Origin: Microbacterium testaceum StLB037 | Lineage (GTDB): Bacteria > Actinomycetota > Actinomycetes > Actinomycetales > Microbacteriaceae | Reading direction: 5' to 3' | Assembly (NCBI RefSeq): GCF_008763945.1 | Contig: NZ_VTQH01000001.1 | Location: forward strand, 333,441-397,440 | DNA length: 64,000 nucleotides | Shown: in pieces, positions 40,878 to 48,329 of the stretch | Layout: every line of letters begins with the position of its first letter | How positions within the stretch are numbered: the first letter of the stretch is position 1 | Program-made: the position numbers and the translations under genes | The notes under the pieces: model-generated | What the model saw: the letters and a program-made list of their open reading frames with translations, nothing else | Told to the model about the DNA's origin: nothing | The model's database searches: none

Positions 40878-41084
40878 ATGGATGCCATGAGCCAGAACGA
40901 CGTGACCACCCGATCGAACCGAGGCCAGTGGGAGAACGCGGTCGAGGGTCGCCCCGACCTCTCGGCGAGCTTCTCGAGCCGCGAGGAGGCGGTCGATCAG
41001 GGCCGCGCCGTCGCCGACGAGCTGGGCTCCCGGCACATCGTGGAGGATGCCGAGCCGACGGGCGCGGTCACCGACGAGGGCTGA
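40878..41084 (+). CDS. DUF2188-like small protein
   Basis: 68 residues. NRGQWENAVEGRPDLSASFSSREEAVDQGRAVADELG matches the DUF2188 pattern (strand, Trp, then 'S..eAv..gr..A' helix, ending with a strand). Function unknown; these small soluble proteins are often stress-induced in actinobacteria. An alternative start is the ATG at 40887. Followed by a bidirectional terminator. Confidence 0.72.
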   Translation: MDAMSQNDVTTRSNRGQWENAVEGRPDLSASFSSREEAVDQGRAVADELGSRHIVEDAEPTGAVTDEG

Positions 41085-41099
41085 GCCCGCGGAAGGCGA

Positions 41100-41127
41100 A
41101 AGGCCGCGATCGGAGGATCGCGGCCTT
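41100..41127. terminator. Bidirectional terminator
   Basis: A perfect 12-bp stem: AAGGCCGCGATC (41100-41111) with GATCGCGGCCTT (41116-41127), loop GGAG, followed by CTTCGT. It serves the plus-strand DUF2188-like gene and the minus-strand tRNA. Confidence 0.85.
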
Positions 41128-41134
41128 CTTCGTG

Positions 41135-41207
41135 TGCCCCCGACAGGAATCGAACCTGCGACCTTTGGTACCGGAAACCAACGCTCTATCCCCTGAGCTA
41201 CGGAGGC
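41135..41207 (-). tRNA. tRNA-Arg (anticodon CCG)
   Basis: A 73-nt cloverleaf on the minus strand: acceptor GCCTCCG/CGGGGGC, D-arm GCTC...GAGC, anticodon stem TTGGT/ACCAA with loop TTCCGGT (anticodon CCG, reads CGG), and T-arm GCAGG-TTCGAAT-CCTGT. The discriminator is A, and CCA is not encoded. The acceptor has one G-T pair. Confidence 0.97.
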
Positions 41208-41296
41208 GGACCGGTCAAGGTTAGCACCGCGGCGCGGCAGGCCCTGACGCGCGGGGCGGGGGCCGACACGCCGACGCCCGCCCCGCGGCATCCGGA

Positions 41297-41470
41297 TCAT
41301 TCGTCGCCGATGACTCCGATGCCCGTCGCCTGGTGGTCGGCGTTCGGGTCGTCCTTCGAGGGGGCCTTCGCGCCCTCGTCGGGGTCGTTCTCCTGGCTGG
41401 GCTTGACCGTGGGGTCGTCGCCGAGGTCGGCGGCGTCGTCGGCCGGCGCGGAGTTCTGCGGGTCGCTCAT
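41297..41470 (-). CDS. Small acidic disordered protein
   Basis: 57 residues, rich in Asp, Pro and Ala (ADDAADLGDDPTVKPSQENDPDEG), no hydrophobic core. AAGGGA precedes the ATG at 41470 and codon third positions are GC-rich, so it looks expressed. No family recognised. Similar small acidic proteins are encoded at 46267-46416 and 51730-52014. Confidence 0.65.
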   Translation of the reverse strand: MSDPQNSAPADDAADLGDDPTVKPSQENDPDEGAKAPSKDDPNADHQATGIGVIGDE

Positions 41471-41583
41471 GGGATTCCCTTCGTCGCGTACCGCTCCAGC
41501 CTGGCAAGACAGCGGTCGGAGAACACCGGCTTGACCGCGGCGGTGGTCGGGCCTAGCGACCCAGGAGCCGAGCGGCTGGAGCC

Positions 41584-42033
41584 CTATCGACCGAACAGCC
41601 CGCGGAACCGACGCCCCACGGACTGCGTCAGCAGCACCTGCCGACCGTTGACGTCGACGGCGAGCACCGATCCGCCGATGCCGCCGGCGCGTCCGGGCTC
41701 GGCGTCTCCGCGAACGTACGCCTCGGCCACGTCGACGTACACCGCGAGCAACTGTGCGCTCTGGTCCTTCGAGGTGTTGGCGTCGACGATCTGCAGGCGG
41801 TGGCCCGTGTCCGTCTCGACCGAGAACCAGCGGGAACCCGGCGTCGTCACGACGGCCCAACGCTGGCCCCGCGACAAGCGCGCCCACGCGGCGCCGTCAC
41901 GCAGCTCGGTGGTCACGTCGAGATCGGCCTGGGCGATGACGAGCACCTCGAGCATGGCCAGCGCCTCGGCCGCGGTGACGTAATCGCCGCGGTCGGCGCT
42001 CAGTCCACCCCACTCGAATCTGCGCTCGCCCAT
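41584..42033 (-). CDS. Hypothetical protein
   Basis: 149 residues starting MGERRFEWGGLSADRGDYVTAAEA, with a strong GGAGGAGGGG ribosome site just upstream. The middle resembles a small alpha/beta domain (RWAVVTTPGSRWFSVETDTGH, then LLAVYVDVAEAYVRG). I do not recognise a family. The C-terminus ends in a basic RRFRGLFGR. Confidence 0.65.
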   Translation of the reverse strand: MGERRFEWGGLSADRGDYVTAAEALAMLEVLVIAQADLDVTTELRDGAAWARLSRGQRWAVVTTPGSRWFSVETDTGHRLQIVDANTSKDQSAQLLAVYVDVAEAYVRGDAEPGRAGGIGGSVLAVDVNGRQVLLTQSVGRRFRGLFGR

Positions 42034-42132
42034 CACCCCTCCTCCGCCCTCGTCCTGCCACGAGCGTAACCCCGCGGGCGGGCAGGCGGACCCGCACCCG
42101 GCGAACACACGGGACAGGCGGGGGGCGCCGCG

Positions 42133-42438
42133 TCAGACCGAGCGGAGCCGGTCGTCGGGGTGCAGGCTGCGCAGGGGCACCGAGCCGTCGACGATCGCCC
42201 GGATCGCGCCGGTGCTGACCTCGAGTTCGGCCGAGATGCGCTCGAGGGCGGCTCCCGACGACACCGCCGAGCGCAGCGCCGCGACCGCCGCGTGCGAGGT
42301 TTCGACGATGTCGTCGGCGGTGCTCTGGACGAAGGCCGCGAGCCGGACCCGGGCCAGCCGGATGCTCGCGCTCTGGCGCTCCCTCCCGTCGGTGGGCTCG
42401 GGGCGGTGGGCGACGGTACGGGCTCGATCGAGCGACAT
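42133..42438 (-). CDS. Hypothetical small protein with possible HTH
   Basis: 101 residues starting MSLDRARTVAHRPEPT, with GGAG 11-14 nt upstream. The C-terminal half is helical with ERISAELEVSTGAIRAIVDG, which has the spacing of a helix-turn-helix (compare Cro/resolvase 'isaelgvs.gtIr'). It may be a small DNA-binding protein, but confidence is low. 99 bp from the preceding gene and upstream of the rtcB terminator. Confidence 0.6.
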   Translation of the reverse strand: MSLDRARTVAHRPEPTDGRERQSASIRLARVRLAAFVQSTADDIVETSHAAVAALRSAVSSGAALERISAELEVSTGAIRAIVDGSVPLRSLHPDDRLRSV

Positions 42439-42558
42439 GGATCTCCACTCCGGGGGGAAGCGTCCGCCCGCGCGGCTTCGCGGGCTTCCGCTCCATCGTG
42501 GCCGCGGGGCCGCCTCGGCCGCATCCTCCGAATGGTGTATTTCACCCCTCCGGAGGAC

Positions 42559-42594
42559 GGATGCCATGACTGCGGCGCGGCAGTCACGGCATCC
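42559..42594 (-). terminator. Terminator downstream of rtcB
   Basis: GGATGCC (42559-42565) pairs with GGCATCC (42588-42594), and TGACTGC (42567-42573) with GCAGTCA (42580-42586), with one internal mismatch. It lies 4 nt past the rtcB stop. Confidence 0.8.
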
Positions 42595-42598
42595 GGTC

Positions 42599-43768
42599 TC
42601 AATCGCCCTTCACGTTGACGATCTGATGCAGCGTGTGCCGTACCGTGACGAGGTCGGCGGCGTCGGCCATGACTCGGTCGATCGGCTTGTAGGCCTGCGG
42701 GATCTCGTCGATGAACGCGTCGGTGTCGCGGTACTCGATTCCCGCCATCGCCTCGCGCAGCTGCTCGTGCGTGAAGGTCTTGCGGGCGGCCGAGCGCGAG
42801 TACTCCCGGCCCGCACCGTGCGGCGAGGAGTTCAGGGCGACGGGGTTGCCCCTCCCCTCGACGACGTACGACGCGGTGCCCATCGAACCGGGGATGAGCC
42901 CAGGCCGACCGGCGTCGGCCATGATCGCACCCTTTCGCGACACCCACACCCTCTTGCCGAAGTGCATCTCCGACTCGGTGAAGTTGTGGTGGCAGTTGAT
43001 GCGCTCGCGCTCCTCGACGGGGGTGTCGAGGAAACGTCCGAGCTGGTTCGCGACGCGGTCCATCATCTCCTCGCGGTTGAGCAACGCGAAGTGCTGCGCC
43101 CACCGGAGCTCGCGGATGTACCGCGTGAACTCGGGCGGGCCCTCGACCAGGTAGGCCAGGTCGGGGTGCGGGAGCTCGATCCACCATTGCTTCGTCAGGC
43201 GCTGGGCGACACCGATGTGGTGCTTCGCGATCCGATTGCCGACGCCCCGCGAGCCCGAGTGCAGGAACATCCACACGTCGTCGTTCTCGTCGAGCGAGAT
43301 CTCGATGAAGTGGTTGCCGCTGCCGAGCGAGCCGAGCTGGTGGCGCCAATGGCCCGCGTACGAGGCAGGGTCGAACTCGGCCTTCTCGGCGAGCGCCTCG
43401 AGCTCGGCCACGCGCGGCTCGGCGGTGGCGACGATCTTGCGATTGTCGCGCCCGGCCGACAGCGGGATGGCGCGCTCGATCTGCTGCCGCAGTGCCGACA
43501 GGTCTCGGCCGGTCACGTCGACGGCCGTGAACTGCGTCTTGACCGCGATCATGCCGCAGCCGATGTCGACGCCGACGGCCGCGGGCATGATGGCCCCGAG
43601 CGTCGGGATGACCGAGCCGACCGTCGCGCCCAAGCCCAGGTGGGCGTCGGGCATGAGGGCCAGGTGAGGGTAGATGAACGGCATCCGCGACGAGGTGCGT
43701 GCCTGCTCGATGGTCGTGTCATCGATCAGGCTCGCCCACGACACGAGCCGTTCGGTGAGCTTCTGCAT
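42599..43768 (-). CDS. rtcB: RtcB-family RNA ligase
   Basis: 389 residues. All RtcB hallmarks are present: VGVDIGCGM (Mn ligand Cys71), GSGNHFIEI, HSGSRGVGN, a His-rich NCHHNF and the GMP-accepting His317 in SSPHGAGR. RtcB joins 2',3'-cyclic-phosphate or 3'-phosphate RNA ends to 5'-OH ends using GTP, for RNA repair or tRNA splicing. At 389 residues it is a compact form. No archease or rtcA gene is adjacent. Start ATG at 43768 with AAGGAAAGG upstream, directly after the structured leader described separately. Confidence 0.93.
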   Translation of the reverse strand: MQKLTERLVSWASLIDDTTIEQARTSSRMPFIYPHLALMPDAHLGLGATVGSVIPTLGAIMPAAVGVDIGCGMIAVKTQFTAVDVTGRDLSALRQQIERAIPLSAGRDNRKIVATAEPRVAELEALAEKAEFDPASYAGHWRHQLGSLGSGNHFIEISLDENDDVWMFLHSGSRGVGNRIAKHHIGVAQRLTKQWWIELPHPDLAYLVEGPPEFTRYIRELRWAQHFALLNREEMMDRVANQLGRFLDTPVEERERINCHHNFTESEMHFGKRVWVSRKGAIMADAGRPGLIPGSMGTASYVVEGRGNPVALNSSPHGAGREYSRSAARKTFTHEQLREAMAGIEYRDTDAFIDEIPQAYKPIDRVMADAADLVTVRHTLHQIVNVKGD

Positions 43769-43781
43769 GGGTCCTTTCCTT

Positions 43782-43839
43782 CGTGTGGTGCGCTGCTGCG
43801 CGGGGAGTCGAGCCTGCGGACGAGGCACTCCCCCACACG
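43782..43839 (-). ncRNA. Predicted three-way-junction RNA leader of rtcB
   Basis: On the minus strand this 58-nt segment folds by eye as follows. P1 is CGTGTGG/CCACACG (43839-43833 with 43788-43782). P2 is GGGAGT/ACTCCC extended by GCCT/AGGC, with a 3-nt TCG bulge and a 7-nt loop CGTCCGC. P3 is GCGC/GCGC with loop AGCA. The P1 3' strand ends 4 nt or less from the AAGGAAAGG ribosome site of rtcB. Every helix is Watson-Crick. Not a tRNA: no four-arm cloverleaf. The TCGACTCC piece is only vaguely T-arm-like. Confidence 0.6.
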
Positions 43840-43843
43840 GTGG

Positions 43844-43877
43844 AAAGAGAAACGCCCCGACCTGACGGTGCGGGGCG
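43844..43877 (-). terminator. Terminator-like hairpin between a leader ORF and rtcB
   Basis: On the minus strand CGCCCCG (43877-43871) pairs with CGGGGCG (43859-43853), then TTTCTCTTT (43852-43844). A T-rich tail after a GC stem is rare in this window, so this may be a real intrinsic terminator or attenuator. It lies 16 nt past the 29-codon ORF stop. Confidence 0.6.
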
Positions 43878-43892
43878 CGAGAAGACGGATGT

Positions 43893-43982
43893 CTAGACGA
43901 CCGGCGCCGGAGGGTACGACGAGGGGAGGAACGGCAGGTATTTCGCCTGCTGCTCCGGACGCAGATCGCGCTTCGCGGTCAT
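43893..43982 (-). CDS. 29-residue small ORF upstream of rtcB
   Basis: It begins MTAKRDLRPEQQ and ends FLPSSYPPAPVV, with a TAG stop. About 90% of its codons end in G or C, as in real genes here, and GAGGAAAG lies 8 nt upstream of the ATG. A sigma70-like promoter stands upstream and a terminator-like hairpin downstream. It could be a functional small protein or a leader peptide controlling rtcB. No homology is recognised. Confidence 0.55.
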   Translation of the reverse strand: MTAKRDLRPEQQAKYLPFLPSSYPPAPVV

Positions 43983-44029
43983 GCTCTCGTCTTTCCTCGG
44001 CTCACCGTGCCGACCGGCACGGACTTGAG

Positions 44030-44059
44030 AAGATAACGGATGCCAGAAGCCGTTGACAA
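44030..44059 (-). promoter_or_regulatory. Sigma70-type promoter for the small ORF and rtcB
   Basis: TTGTCA (44059-44054) and TATCTT (44035-44030) separated by 18 bp on the minus strand. This would give a leader of about 40 nt containing the hairpin CCGTGCC-gacc-GGCACGG (44005-44022) before the 29-codon ORF. Confidence 0.55.
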
Positions 44060-44107
44060 CGCTCCCGGCGCGTTTCACCCGGGACGGGGCGTCTCTCACC
44101 CGTCGGC

Positions 44108-44461
44108 TCAGGCCTCGATCGGCTGGTCGAAGTCGTAGTCGAGGGGCTCGTCCTCGTCGTCCGACTCCGGCTCGACGGCGCGGAGATGGGGCCGCGGGAA
44201 CAGACGGTGCTCCTTGAGCTCCGCGGCGGCGTGCGAGAAATCCGGTTCCTCGTCGTGCCACTCCACCGGTGCCGAGAGCACGTCGTTGCCGACGCCGATG
44301 ACGAGCTCGGCCTGAGCGACCGTCCGGTCATCGGTGACGATGGGGATGCTCACGGCCTCGGCCTGACCTTCCTTCGCCACCGCCGCGGTCAACTCGATCA
44401 GCGCCGCCGCGACGTCGTCGGTGGTGATCACGGTCTCGCCGGCATAGGTCACGCATCGCAT
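44108..44461 (-). CDS. Hypothetical protein with acidic tail
   Basis: 117 residues starting MRCVTYAGETVITTDDVAAALIE. The N-terminal 80 residues look like a compact alpha/beta fold (VSIPIVTDDRTVAQAELVIGVG). The C-terminal 25 residues are Asp/Glu-rich (ESDDEDEPLDYDFDQ). No family recognised. Third-position GC is high, which supports real coding. Confidence 0.62.
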   Translation of the reverse strand: MRCVTYAGETVITTDDVAAALIELTAAVAKEGQAEAVSIPIVTDDRTVAQAELVIGVGNDVLSAPVEWHDEEPDFSHAAAELKEHRLFPRPHLRAVEPESDDEDEPLDYDFDQPIEA

Positions 44462-44530
44462 ACGGCCACTGTGACGGAAGGTCGCTCGCGACGCAGGTGG
44501 CTTGCCCGCCGACCGGGTGTGAGGTACGGC

Positions 44531-44710
44531 TCAGTCGCGACGCTGCGCGGACCGGAACATCGCCTCGTCGAGTTCGAACCACACCGCGCGCACGGTGTCG
44601 AACTCGCCGAACGGTTCGGGCTGAGGATCACTGAGGGAGAGGCGGTAGCCGCGAGGCAGATCGTCTACGTGCTGTCCGTCGCGCGGGCCGCCGACGAGCA
44701 CGTAGATCAC
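44531..44710 (-). CDS. 59-residue small protein coupled to marR
   Basis: Frame starts VIYVLVGGPRDGQHVDDLP and ends MFRSAQRRD with a TGA stop. The GTG start overlaps the marR stop by 4 nt (GTGA), so translation is probably coupled. The composition (a beta-strand start, 'GGPRDG' turn, and Trp/Phe-containing strand) looks like a folded small domain. No family recognised. Confidence 0.68.
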   Translation of the reverse strand: MIYVLVGGPRDGQHVDDLPRGYRLSLSDPQPEPFGEFDTVRAVWFELDEAMFRSAQRRD

Positions 44711-45261
44711 GGGGACTCGACCGCCGGGTGGTCCACGGCGACGCCGTCCACGGCATCGCTCATGCGTCGGAGGAAGGCGACCACCGCGGCGGACTCGTCG
44801 GGGGTCATGTCGATCACGGCCGCGAGCATGCGATCGTGCATGTTGCCGAGAGTCTGTCGGACCTCGGCGTGAGCGCGGGGCGTCGCCTGGATGAAGATGC
44901 TGCGCCGATCGTCGGGGTTGGCCGCGCGGGTGACGTGACCCGAGCGTTCCAGGCGATCGAGGATGGCCGTGGTCGAGGCGGTGGAAAGACCGAGATACCG
45001 GGTCAGCTCCCCCGGCCGCACCTGACGGGTCGAGTCGCGCAGGAGATAGCGCAGGACGAGGAGTTCGTTCTCTCCCATCGACATCGAGTCGCGCGTGCGC
45101 CGCCGCATGGCCACCTCGGCCGCGCGGTAGATGCGGAGCGCCTCGAGGACGGCTTTGCCGCGCTGACGACGATCGGCTGGCTCATCGCCGTACCAATACG
45201 TGACCTCCGGCGGGGCGTCTGAGACCGCGGGCCGGAGAGACGTGGTGTCGACACCGGTCAT
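44707..45261 (-). CDS. MarR-family transcriptional regulator
   Basis: 184 residues with an N-terminal extension of about 40 residues. The winged helix is visible: ELTRYLGLSTASTTAILDRLERSGHVTRAANPDDRRSI is the recognition helix plus wing, with the DRR wing motif of MarR proteins. It probably represses the divergent genes or itself. The effector is unknown. A TATAGT -10 and inverted repeats lie between it and the divergent gene at 45376. Confidence 0.9.
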   Translation of the reverse strand: MTGVDTTSLRPAVSDAPPEVTYWYGDEPADRRQRGKAVLEALRIYRAAEVAMRRRTRDSMSMGENELLVLRYLLRDSTRQVRPGELTRYLGLSTASTTAILDRLERSGHVTRAANPDDRRSIFIQATPRAHAEVRQTLGNMHDRMLAAVIDMTPDESAAVVAFLRRMSDAVDGVAVDHPAVESP

Positions 45262-45287
45262 GGCACACTCCTCCCGCTCGTCCGCCG

Positions 45288-45329
45288 ACTATACCTCGGA
45301 AATAATAGTTAGACAAACTAGTTACTAGT
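45288..45329. promoter_or_regulatory. AT-rich divergon with MarR promoter and candidate operators
   Basis: TATAGT on the minus strand (45293-45288) is a good marR -10. Upstream of it are the inverted repeat TAGTT-agaca-AACTA (45306-45320) and two ACTAGT hexamers separated by one T (45317-45329). This is one of the most AT-rich stretches of the window. MarR proteins bind such 14-20-bp palindromes, so autoregulation is likely. Confidence 0.6.
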
Positions 45330-45375
45330 CGAGTATGTTCTACGTATAGCTAATCGCTTTTGAAGGGAGTACCCC

Positions 45376-45756
45376 ATGGGCCACCTGTTCTACGGAACGT
45401 CGACCGAGTCGATCGTCATCCCCGACCGACTGCTCTCCCACATCAAGGTCGTCACGACCACCAAACTCCGCCGCAGCGAGAGCTTCACGCTCAGCTGGAC
45501 GCATGTCGACGGCACCCCCGGCCGATCCACGCTGTGGCTGCAGCCCGCCATCCCCCTGCGCTTCGTCTTCGACTCCGCCGAGCCCGAGACGCTCAACGCC
45601 ACCGTGCTGAAGAACATGGCCGACCTGGCGAACTCCTCGGCCGGCCTCGTCGTCGACCTGAACGCGGAGATCCCCGCGAACGACGCCGCGCAGCGCCCCC
45701 AGCCGGTGCGCGCTTCCGCTCCGGCCCGTCGCCGCACCCTCTCGGCAGCGGCCTGA
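45376..45756 (+). CDS. Small conserved Microbacteriaceae protein (DUF7882-like)
   Basis: 126 residues starting MGHLFYGTSTESIVIPDRLL. KLRRSESFTLSWTHVDGTPGRSTLWLQPAIPLRF and the closing SSAGLVV match a small family widespread in Microbacteriaceae that databases often mislabel 'ATP-dependent DNA ligase'; no ligase motif is present. The tail after residue 100 is Ala/Arg-rich. GAAGGGAG precedes the ATG. Divergent from marR, so it is the likely target. Confidence 0.72.
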   Translation: MGHLFYGTSTESIVIPDRLLSHIKVVTTTKLRRSESFTLSWTHVDGTPGRSTLWLQPAIPLRFVFDSAEPETLNATVLKNMADLANSSAGLVVDLNAEIPANDAAQRPQPVRASAPARRRTLSAAA

Positions 45757-45757
45757 C

Positions 45758-46096
45758 ATGGACACCTCCTCCGGATCTCCTGCTGCCCTGGCCTCGGCAC
45801 GCGTGATGTGGGCGAAGGTCGACACGGGCTTCTGGGTCGCTCATCGCGGCGGCGAGTATTTCGGCTGCGTCGATCAGGTCGCGGGCGGCTTCGTCTCGCG
45901 TGACGCCCACGGCGTGCCCGTAGGCCGCTACGACGCGCTCGACATGGCGAAGGCGTCGTTGCGCTCGACGACCCACCCCGTCAACGTCTCGCGCCGCCGT
46001 CGGCTCGAACGTGCCGCCGTGCTCACGGCGACCGGCGTCGGCGGTACGGCCCTGGCCCTGGCCCTGACCGCCGGCGCACTGGCTCCGTTCCTGTGA
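45758..46096 (+). CDS. Hypothetical protein with C-terminal membrane segment
   Basis: 112 residues. A soluble N-terminal part (MWAKVDTGFWVAHRGGEYFGCVDQV) is followed by a basic stretch (VSRRRRLERA) and one hydrophobic C-terminal helix of about 25 residues, suggesting a tail-anchored protein. ATG lies 1 nt after the preceding stop, so it is cotranscribed with the DUF7882-like gene. No family recognised. Confidence 0.68.
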   Translation: MDTSSGSPAALASARVMWAKVDTGFWVAHRGGEYFGCVDQVAGGFVSRDAHGVPVGRYDALDMAKASLRSTTHPVNVSRRRRLERAAVLTATGVGGTALALALTAGALAPFL

Positions 46097-46194
46097 TCCC
46101 CGTGGGCGACGTCGACCTGCGCGACGAGGCCGACGACTTCGAGGACGCCGCGAGCGCCGACTTCGTCGAACGCTTCGGGATCGTTCCGCTCTGA
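46093..46194 (+). CDS. 33-residue acidic small protein
   Basis: It begins VIPVGDVDLRDEADDFE and ends FGIVPL. The GTG overlaps the preceding stop by 4 nt (GTGA). Very acidic, no hydrophobic segment. The codon third positions are mainly C and G. Likely translated by coupling; function unknown. Confidence 0.55.
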   Translation: MIPVGDVDLRDEADDFEDAASADFVERFGIVPL

Positions 46195-46266
46195 GCCCGT
46201 CGAGCCCCTGGACACGGGTCGCGCTCCGTGCCAGCGTCGAACCCCACCACGAGGAAGAGGACGACC

Positions 46267-46416
46267 ATGGCCCCGAACGACGGACGCGCAGAAGACGCAC
46301 CCGACCAGGACTCCAACGGCGCGGGGAGCGAGTCTCCGGAGGAGGGTGCTGCCGCGCAGCAGGACGCTGACGAGGCCGCCACCCCCGAGGGCTCCCCCAC
46401 GGGCGACATCGGCTGA
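46267..46416 (+). CDS. Small acidic disordered protein
   Basis: 49 residues starting MAPNDGRAEDAPDQDSNG, rich in Glu, Asp, Ala, Pro and Gly. GAGGAAGAGG lies 5-14 nt before the ATG. Similar composition to the proteins at 41297-41470 and 51730-52014. Convergent with the radical SAM gene 6 bp away. Confidence 0.6.
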   Translation: MAPNDGRAEDAPDQDSNGAGSESPEEGAAAQQDADEAATPEGSPTGDIG

Positions 46417-46422
46417 CGCGGC

Positions 46423-47493
46423 TCAGAAGGCGTAGCGCACCCGGCAATACGGGAGCGTGCGGGCGATGAGGTCGGTGAGCGCGGCGACCGCCTGAGCCTT
46501 CAGCGGGTGGCGGTAGCGGACGTTGACGGCCCCGTTCTGCGAGCGCTTCTCTTCTTGCACCGCCGGAGTCCACAGCAGCTCCTCGCCCCGGGGGTGCCAC
46601 CCGAGGTTCACCTCGTGCAGCCCCTCGTTGTGCGTGAGAAAGATCACCTCGCACGCCAGTTGTGCCTTGGCCCTCGGGTGCAGCGCGGCGTCGAGGTGCT
46701 CGAAGAGCTCCGCCCAGTCGGCGAGCCACGTCGGCGTGAGGATGACGGGCGAGAAGTTGACGTGCACCTCGAATCCCGCGTCGACGAAGTCGTTGATCGC
46801 GGCGATCCGCTCGGCCATGGGCGAGGTGCGCAGGTCGGTGACCTTGGCCGTGCTCGCCGGCATGAGCGAGAACCGGATGCGCGTCCGGCCCGCTGGATCC
46901 CAGTCGAGCAGGTCTCGGTTGACGAACTTCGTCGCGAACGACGCTTTCGCGGTGGGCGTCATGCGGAACAGGTCGCAGACGTCGCGCACGTTCTCGCTGA
47001 TCAGGGCGTCGACCGAGCAGTCGCCGTTCTCGCCGATGTCGTAGACCCACGCGTCGGGGTCGCACTGGTTCGGCTCGGTCTTGGGACCGCGCGCCGCGAC
47101 GTGTCGCGCGAGGTGCCGGGTGATCTGGTCGATGTTCGCGAACACCGTGATGGGGTTGCTGTACCCCTTGCGCCGCGGGACGTAGCAATAGCTGCAGGCC
47201 ATGGCGCAGCCGTTCGAGAGCGAGGGGGCGATGAAGTCGGCCGAGCGGCCGTTGACCCGCGTCGTCACGCTCTTCTTCACACCCAGGACGAGCGCCTCGG
47301 TCTTGATGCGCACCCAGCGGGCGACGTTCGTCTCGTCGCCGTGCACCTCGGGGATCTGCCAGTGCGAGGCGATCGGCACGATATCGGCCTCGGGCCAGCG
47401 CGCGACGATCTCGCGTCCGCGCTCGAGCTCGAGGGCGGCGTCTTCGGCGTAAATGCGGGTGACGCGCAGCAGGTTCTCGCGGGGGACGGCCAT
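46423..47493 (-). CDS. Spore photoproduct lyase-like radical SAM protein
   Basis: 356 residues. The 4Fe-4S motif CAMACSYCYVPRR (CxxxCxxC) is near residue 95, followed by KGYSNPITVFANIDQI. The surroundings match the actinobacterial 'spore photoproduct lyase family' or Rv2578c-like radical SAM proteins. In Bacillus, true SPL repairs the UV thymine dimer 5-thyminyl-5,6-dihydrothymine, but this organism shows no sporulation genes here, so another substrate or a DNA-repair role outside spores is likely. It ends a four-gene minus-strand run with a DNA glycosylase upstream, 9 bp away. Confidence 0.8.
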   Translation of the reverse strand: MAVPRENLLRVTRIYAEDAALELERGREIVARWPEADIVPIASHWQIPEVHGDETNVARWVRIKTEALVLGVKKSVTTRVNGRSADFIAPSLSNGCAMACSYCYVPRRKGYSNPITVFANIDQITRHLARHVAARGPKTEPNQCDPDAWVYDIGENGDCSVDALISENVRDVCDLFRMTPTAKASFATKFVNRDLLDWDPAGRTRIRFSLMPASTAKVTDLRTSPMAERIAAINDFVDAGFEVHVNFSPVILTPTWLADWAELFEHLDAALHPRAKAQLACEVIFLTHNEGLHEVNLGWHPRGEELLWTPAVQEEKRSQNGAVNVRYRHPLKAQAVAALTDLIARTLPYCRVRYAF

Positions 47494-47502
47494 GATCCCG
47501 TT

Positions 47503-48327
47503 CTACTCGGGGGTTCCGACATCGGCGGTTCCGGGCTGCGGCTGACACCGCGGACACCACCAGGTCCGCCGCTGCTCGGGGTCGTTCTGCACCTCGTCGC
47601 GCACGCGCACGCGCGTTCCGCACCGCAGACACGGTCGGCCGGCGCGACCGGCCACCCAGTGCGAGGAGCCTTTCCTCCGGTCACCGGTCGTCACCTGGTA
47701 CATCCCGGGCACGGTCGCCGAGATCCGCAGGCACCGCGCCGCGAGCGCCGTGAGCGCGTCGAGATCGGTCGTCCCGATGGGGGCGAACGGATGGATGCCG
47801 CGGAGGAAGGCGAGCTCGTTCACCCACAGGTTGCCGAGACCGGCGATGGCCGTCTGATCGAGAAGCGCCGCGACGAAGGCCCGGTCGGGGCGCATCGAGA
47901 GTCGGCGCACCGCCTCGGCGGCATCCCAGTCCGCGCGGAGGGGGTCGGGGCCGAGGTGACCGATCGCGTCGCTCTCGCGTGCGGTGGGGACCAGCTCCAC
48001 GACGGGGAGGTCGAGGCCCCACACCTCTCGCCCGTCTTCCAGGCGCAGGCGCACCCGCGCCGTCTCACGAGCGGAGCTCGGCAGGGAACGCCCGGCCCGG
48101 GTGATGGTCCAGCTCCCCTGCATCCGCAGGTGGGTGTGCAGGGTGGAACCGTCGTCGAAGCGCGTGAGCAGGTGCTTGCCGTGGGTGTCGTACTCTTCGA
48201 CGCGGAGTCCGGCCAGAGAACGACCCGCGGCGTTGCCCGACCGCAGCTCCCCGTCGCGCACCCGCGCGCCGCGGGTCGCGACCTCGAGACGTCTGCGGAG
48301 TCGATAGACGCTGTCCCCCTCGGGCAC
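47503..48327 (-). CDS. Fpg/Nei-family DNA glycosylase/AP lyase
   Basis: 274 residues. The start must be the GTG at 48327, because mature enzymes need N-terminal Pro2-Glu3 as catalytic residues and the protein begins (M)PEGDSVYRLRRRL. HTHLRMQGSW, the helix-two-turn-helix region AIAGLGNLWVNELAFLRGIHP and a C-terminal zinc finger (CLRCGTRV...WWCPRCQ) are present. The PEGD start points to the Nei type, acting on oxidised pyrimidines. The stop of the upstream gene is 2 nt away. Confidence 0.92.
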   Translation of the reverse strand: MPEGDSVYRLRRRLEVATRGARVRDGELRSGNAAGRSLAGLRVEEYDTHGKHLLTRFDDGSTLHTHLRMQGSWTITRAGRSLPSSARETARVRLRLEDGREVWGLDLPVVELVPTARESDAIGHLGPDPLRADWDAAEAVRRLSMRPDRAFVAALLDQTAIAGLGNLWVNELAFLRGIHPFAPIGTTDLDALTALAARCLRISATVPGMYQVTTGDRRKGSSHWVAGRAGRPCLRCGTRVRVRDEVQNDPEQRRTWWCPRCQPQPGTADVGTPE

Positions 48328-48329
48328 GA

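Noticed and set aside
43782..43839. A tRNA or Y-RNA-like tRNA mimic upstream of rtcB
   Set aside because: There is a T-arm-like GGCTCGACTCC, but no D-arm and anticodon arm arrangement; the best fold is a three-way junction.
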